Source of the DNA: Candidatus Villigracilis adiacens
Lineage (GTDB): Bacteria > Chloroflexota > Anaerolineae > Anaerolineales > Villigracilaceae
Direction of reading: 5' to 3'
Length of the DNA: 12,229 nucleotides
NCBI GenBank assembly: GCA_016703605.1
Contig: JADJBU010000020.1
Coordinates: forward strand, 1 to 12,229
Shown: one piece after another, positions 6,823-12,229 of the stretch
Layout of the letters: each line of letters begins with the position of its first letter
Position numbering within the stretch: position 1 is the first letter of the stretch
The notes under the pieces: model-generated
Told to the model about the DNA's origin: nothing
Database searches by the model: none
What the model saw: the letters and a program-made list of their open reading frames with translations, nothing else
Made by a program: the position numbers and the translations under genes

Positions 6823-7178
6823 ATGAGACCGAAAAATCGAATTTTCGCAATGAGATTTTCGGACGTATATCCGCTCTACATCAAAAAGGCGGAGCGCAAG
6901 AACCGCACAAAAGAGGAAGTTGACCAGACCATCCGCTGGCTGACCGGCTACACCCAGGCGGGGGTTACAGAAGCAGGTCAAACAGGGGAACGATTTCGAG
7001 ACCTTTTTTGCCCAGGCGCCCGCCATTAATCCGGGCAGTTCGCTTATTTCCAGGCGTCGTGTGCGGCGTTCGCGTGGAAGAGATCGAAGACCCGCTGATG
7101 CAAAAAATCCGCTGGCTCGACAAGTTGATTGACGAACTCGCAAAGGGGAAGACAATGGAGAAGATTTTGCGGAAATAA
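6823..7178 (+). pseudogene. DUF2200 family protein, frameshifted
   Basis: Start chosen at the second of two consecutive ATGs (6823), which has GGAGG (6814-6818) at a better distance and matches the usual family start. The first frame reads MRPKNRIFAMRFSDVYPLYI, KKAERKNRTKEEVDQ and IRWLTGYTQAG. A shift near 6963 is needed to continue as FETFFAQAPAINPG, and a second near 7050 gives GVVCGVRVEEIEDPLMQ, IRWLDKLIDELAKGK and MEKILRK with TAA at 7176-7178. This is the full length and order of DUF2200, a small cytoplasmic family of unknown function. The next gene starts 24 bp downstream, suggesting one transcript. Confidence 0.8.
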
Positions 7179-7202
7179 TTATTCGGTGATGAGGAGATTT
7201 CC

Positions 7203-7577
7203 ATGCCCATTAAAACAATTGACGAATTCATCTCTCAATACCCGCCTGAAGTTCAAACCATTTTGCAAAAGATTCGGGCGCTGATTCAAAAGTCCGCGCC
7301 GGGGGCGGAGGAGGCGATGGCGTATGGAATTCCGACATTCAAACTGAACGGCAAAAACCTCGTGCATTTCTCCGCGTTCAAGGAACACATCGGGTTTTAT
7401 CCCACACCGTCAGGGATTACGAAGTTCAAGAAGGAATTGTCCGCGTATGAAGGGGCGAAGGGATCGGTCAAGTTCCCGCTGACCAAGCCGATTCCGTATG
7501 CGTTGATCGGGAAGATCACTCAGTTCCGCGTGAAGGAAGTAATGGGGCAGGCGAAAGAAAAGGGAAAGAAAACGTAA
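7203..7577 (+). CDS. DUF1801 (YdhG-like) protein
   Basis: A 124-aa protein with GAGGAG (7191-7196) before the ATG. It has the DUF1801 fold signature: TIDEFISQYPPEVQTILQKI, APGAEEAMAYGIPTF, NLVHFSAFKEHIGFYPTP, AYEGAKGSVKFPL and IPYALIGKI. Members are small cytoplasmic proteins; some are called iron-chaperone-like, but no reaction is established. The current stop codon TAA (7575-7577) lies within the terminal inverted repeat of a MITE. Removing the element and one TA copy restores a frame ending T-Y-K-K-K-A with TAA at 7717-7719, so the protein seems to have lost five C-terminal residues. Confidence 0.9.
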   Translation: MPIKTIDEFISQYPPEVQTILQKIRALIQKSAPGAEEAMAYGIPTFKLNGKNLVHFSAFKEHIGFYPTPSGITKFKKELSAYEGAKGSVKFPLTKPIPYALIGKITQFRVKEVMGQAKEKGKKT

Positions 7578-7704
7578 CTGCTCAGCCTGTCATTTCGACG
7601 AGCGCCAGCGAGGAGAAATCCAGCGCAATATTGAGAAGATTTCTCGTGGCGCCTCGCGCCACTCGAAATGACAAGGCAGGGTAGTGAATTGGCTGAGCAG
7701 TTAC
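7574..7704. mobile_element. MITE-like palindromic element with 14-bp terminal inverted repeats and TA flanks
   Basis: GTAACTGCTCAGCC (7574-7587) and GGCTGAGCAGTTAC (7691-7704) are perfect inverted repeats. Inside are further pairs: TGTCATTTCGA (7588-7598) with TCGAAATGACA (7663-7673), and GAGAAATC (7613-7620) with GATTTCTC (7638-7645), so the whole can fold into a long hairpin. The ends carry TA on both sides (7575-7576 and 7702-7703), consistent with the TA target duplication of IS630/Tc1-type elements. No transposase is encoded. The TGTCATTTCGA core is a dispersed repeat I recall from several phyla including Chloroflexota. Confidence 0.8.
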
Positions 7705-7723
7705 AAGAAAAAAGCGTAAACAA

Positions 7724-7749
7724 AACTCCGAGGTCATCGCCTCCGAGTT
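7724..7749 (-). terminator. Terminator of the minus-strand carboxylase operon
   Basis: AACTCCGAGG (7724-7733) and CCTCCGAGTT (7740-7749) form a 10-bp stem with one internal mismatch around a 6-nt loop. It lies six bases beyond the stop codon of the CitE-like gene on the minus strand. T-rich tracts occur on both exits, so it may be bidirectional and also end the DUF1801 transcript. Confidence 0.65.
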
Positions 7750-7754
7750 CGGTT

Positions 7755-8611
7755 TTATTTCCCCGCTTTGCCCTCGCCAATACCTTTTCCCGCGCTCTTC
7801 AATAACGGCATGTCGATCATCTTGCCGTCCAGCGATACGCGCCCTTGCCTTCTTTTTGACTCGCTTCAAGGTCTCGACGATTCTCTCCTTGCATGAGCAA
7901 TCGCCTCCGCAGATGGAGTGAACGCCTCCTGCGTCGCCGGAACCTGATTCAGGTTGGAATGACCTGTTTCCCGCTGAAGCCGGTCCTGCTCCCTGCTCCG
8001 CCTCGGCTTTGAGCGCATCCAAATCCTTATAGTCAATCGCGACGATGTCAATCGCCTGCAAATCGTACGCCGCGCAACGACGACCGTCTGCCGCGCATAC
8101 AGCAGTTCGATGGCATCTTTCGTCCGCGTTGCGCCGACTGACGCCGCGAAATCTTCGCCGCCGAAGATGACCGCATCCAAACGCGGATGCGCCGCGATCT
8201 CTTTGAGGTTCAAAATCCCCTTCGCGGTTTCCACCCCGATCAAAATGCGAATCGAGTTGACCCCCCAGCCGTTCTTCAACTCGGCATCTTCGATGATTCT
8301 GCTCGCCCATTCCACCTGCTCAAACGATTCGACTTTTGGAATCACGATCCCATCGGGATGATACGGCAGAACCGCTTCGATATCGTCCTTCTCCCAGCCC
8401 GAACCGACCGAGTTGATGCGTGCCAGCTTCTAGCTCGCACCGAAGTCCAGCTCTTGCAGCGCCTTGGCAATCGTGGCGCGTGCTTCCGTTTCGTTAATTG
8501 CAGTGCCATCTTCCATGTCCATGCAAATGGAATCCACGCCCAGCGTGATGGATTTGGAAATCATCTTCCAGTTGTCGCCGGGCATGTAAGTAGTGCGCGT
8601 CGTGAATGCAT
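7755..8611 (-). pseudogene. HpcH/HpaI aldolase / CitE-like acyl-CoA lyase, frameshifted
   Basis: The start is ATG at 8611, preceded by AAGGAG, reading MHSRRALL and, after a frame shift, YMPGDNWKMISKSITLGVDS and ICMDMEDGTAINETEAR. The central open part (about 8345-8120) reads IVIPKVESFEQVEWA, IRILIGVETAKGILNLKEI and DAVIFGGEDFAASVG, then AIELLYARQTVV. The rest, in other frames, gives IDIVAIDYKDLDAL, NQVPATQEAFTPSAEAIAHA and LDGKMIDMPLLKSAGK with TAA at 7755-7757. The PKVES and GGEDFAA blocks carry the metal- and CoA-binding residues of citrate-lyase-beta relatives such as malyl-CoA and citramalyl-CoA lyases, which split a 3-hydroxy-acyl-CoA into two parts. Total length of about 285 codons is normal. 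It is the last gene of the operon, behind the MaoC gene; the exact substrate is unknown. Confidence 0.8.
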
Positions 8612-8620
8612 AAAGCTCCT

Positions 8621-8679
8621 TGTCAAAGGTTACAGGTCGAAGGTCAAAAGTTGGCGACCTTTGACTTTTGACCTTCGAC
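8621..8679. repeat. GGTCRAA heptamer array with inverted halves
   Basis: The sequence has a seven-base period: TGTCAAA, GGTTACA, GGTCGAA, GGTCAAA, AGTTGGC, then the complement phase GACCTTT, GACTTTT, GACCTTC. It forms a perfect 16-bp inverted repeat, 8636-8651 with 8664-8679, around a 12-nt loop. It fills the space between the MaoC and CitE-like genes and encodes the last residues of the current MaoC frame. The same heptamers occur inside the biotin carboxylase gene. Confidence 0.8.
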
Positions 8680-9123
8680 TATTTTGAAAAAATAATGCCG
8701 TTCTCTCAAACTCAACCACAATGGTTCCATCCGGCTTTGTGCCCGTACATTTTATCTTTATCAATCCAGCATTCGGTCTTGACTTTGATTCACGCTTCCC
8801 AATGATCTCGCTTTCAGCATGCAGATCGTATCGCCATGAAAAACAGGACTTGGATGATTCAACTTGTCGCAGCCCAAATTCGCAATGATGGTTCCTTCGG
8901 TCAGGTCTGCCACGGTCAAACCGACGACCAAGCCGAAGGTGAAAATCCCCATTCACTAGCCGCTGACCAAACTCGGTCTTCGATGCAAAATCTTCGTTGA
9001 GGTGCAGCGGTTAGGTGTTCATCGTCAGCGCCGAGAACAGCACGTTATCCATCTCGGTCACCGTCCGCCCGCCGTGTTTGAAGGTCATCCCAATTTCGAG
9101 TTCGTCAAAAATTTTCCGGTCAT
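8630..9123 (-). pseudogene. MaoC-type hot-dog dehydratase/hydratase, frameshifted
   Basis: The ATG at 9123 directly follows the TAA of the carrier-protein gene, with GGAGG eight bases upstream inside that gene. Joined frames read MTGKF, IGMTFKHGGRTVTEMDNVLF, LHLNEDFASKTEFGQRLVNG, IFTFGLVVGLTVADLTEG, then CDKLNHPSPVFHGDTI and NAGLIKIKCTGTKPDGTIVV. This is the hot-dog fold used by enoyl-CoA and mesaconyl-CoA hydratases; the usual His of the AHG/VHG motif appears as Asn in VNG. It would add or remove water on an acyl-CoA supplied by the carboxylase or passed to the lyase. The open C-terminal frame runs through the heptamer array and ends TFDL with TAA at 8630-8632. At least two frameshifts and one in-frame stop interrupt it. 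Confidence 0.75.
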
Positions 9124-9593
9124 TTATTCAACCTCCACCAAGATCTGTTCGCGTTCCACGGTTTGACCCTGTGCCACCGAAACCGATTTGACCACGCCAT
9201 CCTTCAAAGCCTGAATGCGGATTTCCATCTTCATCGCCTCCATCGTGAGCAGGGTTTGACCTTTCTTCACGGCATCGCCCACGCTGACAGCAACGCTTCG
9301 GATCTGACCCGGCATCGGGGCAATGAGTCCCCCGGCATGGTCGTGGCGGACGCCTTGTTTCGCGCCCGAAGTTTTCGTGAGCATCAACGTCCGCCCGTTG
9401 ATCGTGACCCAGCGCCTTGCCATATCCGACGAGACATGCGCCGTCACGCGCTGTCCATCCACGAGCAGGTCCATGCGCCCGTTCGAGGCGCGGGCGATCT
9501 GCACGTTGACGGTTTTGCCATCAACTACAGCAACGAAGTTTTCGCCGGAGATGGATTAAGTTCGATGGTTTGGGTGTCGAAGGTTGTTTTCAT
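9124..9593 (-). CDS. Biotin carboxyl carrier protein / biotinyl-domain subunit (one frameshift)
   Basis: The clean frame covers 9504-9124, and conserved sequence extends upstream to an ATG at 9593 (MKTTFDTQTIELN) through one frameshift near 9540-9560. The protein would be about 155 aa. The C-terminal biotinyl domain is complete: APMPGQIRSVAVSVGDAVKK, then EAMKMEI with the biotinylated lysine between the two methionines, and a final VEREQILVEVE. The N-terminal part (DGKTVNVQIARAS, DGQRVTAHVSSD) resembles the linker domain of propionyl/methylcrotonyl-type carboxylase alpha subunits. It carries CO2 from the biotin carboxylase to a carboxyltransferase that is not in the window. Its stop TAA abuts the next ATG, implying translational coupling. 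Confidence 0.88.
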
Positions 9594-9681
9594 AGTATCT
9601 TGGGGCCTTGTCCTGCTGAGCGAGCGTATCTTGATCTCCCGATCAACTCAGGGGTGGCCCATTAATTCCGGTAATTCCCCG

Positions 9682-11183
9682 TCACTTCCAGGGATTGAAC
9701 GGGTCGGTCTCGTTCGAAACAGCAGCTTGCGCTTTACCGCCGACAAAGACCACATCCGCCAGCGCGCGGCGAGCTATGGAGCGCAGGTGAAGCTCCGGCT
9801 TGTGGGACATTCCATTCGACTGAAATTTGTCTCAACCCAGTTCGTGGAGACTTTGCCCTGCTTAAAATCGTCTGCTTCAAGGACGGCGCGCATGTAGTCA
9901 ATATTGGTCACAACGCCGTGGACGATGAAATCGTTCAGCGCGTTCTTCATGCGTTGGATCGCGTCCTCCCGGCTCCCAGCATGGACGATCAGTTTTGCCA
10001 GCAAAGCGGTCATAGAAATGGGTAACTTCATCGCCCGGAGCTGAAGCCCAGAATCCACGCGGATACCGGGTCCCTGCGGCTGGATAAATGCAGGAGCCTG
10101 CCGGTGCTGGGTAAAAATCCCTTGGCCGGGTCTTCGGCGTAGACGCGGCATTCAATGGCGTGCCCATGCTGGTGTGGAGGTCGCTTTGGGCAAAGGGAAT
10201 TTTTCTCCCGCCGCGATTCGCGGATCTGCCAGTGGACGAGGTCAATGCCGGTGGCGAGTTCGGTGACGGGGTGTTCGACTTGCAGGCGGTGTTCATTTCG
10301 AGAAAGTAAAAGGAAGGTTGCAGGTCAAAGGTCGAAGGTCGAGGGTCGAAGATGAATTCGACGGTTCCAGCATTGTGATAATTGACGGCTTTCGCGGCGT
10401 TGACGGCAGCTTCCCCCATTCGTTCTCGGATTTCGACGGTCAGAAGCGGGGAGGATTCTTCGATGATCTTTTGGTAGCGTCTTTGCACGGAACACTCGCG
10501 CTCGAAGAGATGGACAAGATTGCCGTGTTTGTCGCCGAAGACCTGTATCTCAATGTGATGCGCGTTTGCTAGATATTTTTCGATGAGCAGGCGTTCGTCG
10601 CCGAATGCGTTTTGCGCCTCGCGTTTGCCGAGTTCAATCGCTTCCTTCAACTCGCTCTCTCGTTTACCACCCGCATCCCTTTGCCGCCTCCGCCCGCCGC
10701 GGCTTTGGCCAGCACCAGGATAGCCGATCTCCTTTGCGGCTTTTTGAAATCGCCGTAACTTTCCAAGCCTTCGAAACCCGGCACGGTCGGCACACTGGCT
10801 TTCTTCATCCCAGATCTTCGATTCCGGCTTTATCGCCCATCGCGCGGATCGAGGTCGGCTGGTCCGATAAAGGTCAGGTTCGCTGATTCGACCCCGGCGG
10901 CGAAAAGAGAGGCGTTCTCTGAGGAAAGGATCCACTAGCCCGGGTGGATGGCATCTCCGCCAAGGTCTCAGCGCGGCTCGGATCAAGACATCCATATTCA
11001 AAAAGATTCTTTTGGCGCGGCATTGCCAATGAAAGCAGCTTCGTCGGCGAATTGAACGTGCTGTGCGTTTTTATCCGCTTCGGAGGTAGGTGGCGACGGT
11101 TTTGACGCCGAGTTCGCAGCAGGCGCGCGCATGACCCGGATGGCGATCTCGCCGCGGTTGGCGACGAGATTTTTAGCGAACAC
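9682..11183 (-). pseudogene. Biotin carboxylase subunit of an acyl-CoA carboxylase, frameshifted
   Basis: The start is GTG at 11183, overlapping the previous gene by 11 nt with GGAG seven bases ahead. Reading FAKNLVANRGEIAIRVMRA, it continues through several frames: ADKNAQHVQFADEAAFIG, IHPGYG-like, FKKAAKEIGYP, the Gly-rich ATP-grasp loop, ERLLIEKYLANAHHIEIQ, FERECSVQRRYQKIIEESS and FYFLEMNTR-QVEHPVTE. The end, NETDPFNPWK with TGA at 9682-9684, gives about 500 aa, normal for this family. It carboxylates biotin with ATP and bicarbonate. Whether the holoenzyme uses acetyl-, propionyl- or methylcrotonyl-CoA cannot be told without its transferase subunit. Between GTVEFIFD and FYFLEMN there is an extra segment PRPSTFDLQPS encoded by heptamer repeats. 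Confidence 0.88.
10316..10350. repeat. GGTCRAA heptamer array inside the biotin carboxylase gene
   Basis: Five contiguous seven-base units read GGTTGCA, GGTCAAA, GGTCGAA, GGTCGAG, GGTCGAA on the plus strand. On the coding minus strand they specify the surplus residues in FDPRPSTFDLQPS. The first three units match the heptamers at 8628-8648 with three purine differences. Confidence 0.85.
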
Positions 11184-12160
11184 GCAACAACTCCAATAAT
11201 TCCTTTTTCGCGTTCGGGTTTCAGGCTGGCTTTCATTTCCTGTGTCCCTCCCGGGGGCGTTCGGGTTCCCATTCGTAAATGTCTTGAATGGTTTGGGCGA
11301 GAGCCGGAGTGAAGAGAGGCAAGCCAGCGCCGAACCCTAGGAATTATCAACATGCGAGACGCCCGCATCGTCGCCGGTTTCGGGAAGCAAGGCGGGCATG
11401 TCGCTCCAGGGTTGAACGTTGTGCCTTTCGAGAAAATCCACCGGCGCCCAATGGAAGACCGCCCTGCTTTTGCTGATGCGCCGCGACGTTTCGAAGACGG
11501 TGTTCAAGGTGACGGGGTTGTTGACTGCGTTGAGGACGCCCGAGACGTTGTTGTCTGCAGGCCTTACAACAAAATCGGCGAGGTCGCGCGTCTATGAATT
11601 GGGTCATGGCGGATGGGTTGTCGGGGTGAGAACGTCGCCGCCTTTGGCGATACGCAGCGCCCATGGAAGTGGATCGATCGAGGTGGGGTCGTGCGGTCCG
11701 ACCCACCAAGCCGGGTCGGATGATGAGCAGGCGGGGTCCGTAAATTTCCACCGCGGTTTTTCGCTTGCGAGAGCCTTTCAAGGGTCCGTAGGTTTCGCCG
11801 GTGATCTCTTCGGCGCTTTCGTCGTCGAGTTTGCCGACCGGCTCGCTTTCGATGATGCCAATCTTTTGAAACTGGCATAAACCGAGACGCTAGAAATGTA
11901 GATGTATCGCCCGACCTTTTCCTTCAACGCTTGGCGGACAGGCGGACGTTTAGCAGGACAACCGCAGGTGTCGTGACCGCATCCACACCCGCCGTGAGTT
12001 GATCGGTCATGTTCCGGTCTCGCCGATGGTTTTGACTCTTCGAAAAGACCGGGGTTGGTCTTGCCGCAGTTGAAAGAGGTGACTTCATGCCCATGCGCGC
12101 GGGCTGAGTTGACCGGGTGCCTTCCAACAAAAAGGGTCCCGCCGATGATGAGAGTTTCAT
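11173..12160 (-). pseudogene. NAD-dependent epimerase/dehydratase (atypical extended SDR), frameshifted
   Basis: The start ATG at 12160 is preceded by AAGGTG. The joined frames read MKL-IIGGTLFVG-H, with the GGTxFxG nucleotide loop of atypical extended SDRs, then AHGHEVTLFN, KEKVGRYIYISSVSVYA, DDESAEEITGETYGPLK, VEIYGPRLLIIRPGLV, PDNPSAMTQFIDARDLADFV, VSGVLNAVNNPVTLNTVFE and VFHWAPVDFLE. The final residues LLELLRVR end at TAA 11173-11175, overlapping the biotin carboxylase start by 11 nt. Length of about 329 codons fits. These proteins bind NAD(P) and act on sugar nucleotides or similar small molecules; the substrate is unknown. Many single-base shifts split it, yet amino acids remain conserved. 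Confidence 0.78.
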
Positions 12161-12185
12161 TGAATTCACCTTTATGAGGATAGTT

Positions 12186-12229
12186 TCAGATTGCCCTGGC
12201 TTCGAGTCCGTCGGGCATGATGTTGTAGG
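12186..12229 (-). CDS. C-terminal end of an upstream gene (partial)
   Basis: One minus-strand frame ends Y-N-I-M-P-D-G-L-E-A-R-A-I with TGA at 12186-12188, 25 bp before the epimerase start. The proximity suggests the operon continues beyond the window. Thirteen residues are too few to name a family. Confidence 0.35.
   Translation of the reverse strand, partial: YNIMPDGLEARAI

Noticed and set aside
7582..8310. Minus-strand ORF of 242 aa across the MITE and lyase end
   Set aside because: It joins pieces of the lyase read in the wrong frame with translation of the MITE (SFRVARGATRNLL), so it is not a real protein.
8187..8687. Plus-strand ORF of 166 aa over the CitE-like gene
   Set aside because: Shadow of the minus-strand lyase gene; its last residues come from the heptamer array.
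9163..9897. 244-aa plus-strand ORF
   Set aside because: It runs antisense to the biotin carrier gene and the end of the biotin carboxylase gene, which are clearly conserved on the minus strand.
10316..10350. Heptamer array considered as a CRISPR-like repeat
   Set aside because: Units are seven bases in direct tandem with no spacers.
10928..10938. GGATCCACTAG, like a cloning-vector polylinker
   Set aside because: The match is only 11 bases and lies within conserved biotin carboxylase sequence (IHPGYG region), so chance or a base error explains it better than vector contamination.

Overview
The window looks like a piece of a Chloroflexota (Anaerolineae-type) genome, probably from a metagenome. 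I infer this from lipoproteins with Thr/Pro-rich linkers behind a lipobox, a YYRFALACDG-type jellyroll fragment, palindromic repeats starting AACAAAGCG(T)GCACCTG and TGTCATTTCGA, and GGTCRAA heptamer arrays, all of which I associate with that group from memory. No rRNA, tRNA or CRISPR array was seen.

Layout. (1) 1-1650 is GC-rich and frame-broken. It holds a minus-strand fragment of a secreted jellyroll-type protein and a plus-strand L-threonine 3-dehydrogenase-like epimerase whose conserved sequence jumps between frames. (2) 1650-6735 is more AT-rich and has clean frames. A solute-binding lipoprotein sits behind a near-perfect sigma-54 -24/-12 promoter and ends at a terminator. An IS110-family insertion sequence follows on the minus strand with a structured leader that may hold its bridge RNA. 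Then come three copies of an imperfect palindromic repeat (about 4621, 5412 and 6631) alternating with two plus-strand genes: a 112-aa unknown and a SUMF1-domain lipoprotein. Ignoring the IS, the order is gene-repeat-gene-repeat-gene-repeat, like an integron cassette array without an integrase. (3) 6820-7720 holds a DUF2200/DUF1801 pair. A 129-bp MITE sits at the end of the DUF1801 gene and supplies its present stop codon. (4) 7755-12229 is a minus-strand, apparently co-transcribed group: NAD-dependent epimerase, biotin carboxylase, biotin carboxyl carrier protein, MaoC-type hydratase and CitE-like lyase. Spacing is tight (11-nt overlap, TAA-ATG junction) and it ends at a hairpin terminator.

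The carboxylase, carrier, hydratase and lyase could together carry out acyl-CoA carboxylation, hydration and C-C cleavage, for example in branched-chain or methyl-acid breakdown. The exact substrate cannot be read from the sequence. Two genes of this operon carry GGTCRAA heptamer arrays inside or at the end of the reading frame.

The many frameshifts in regions 1 and 4 leave the protein sequence well conserved once frames are joined. They look more like unpolished long-read sequence than ancient pseudogenes, while region 2 is clean, so indel-based claims in the flanks need caution.
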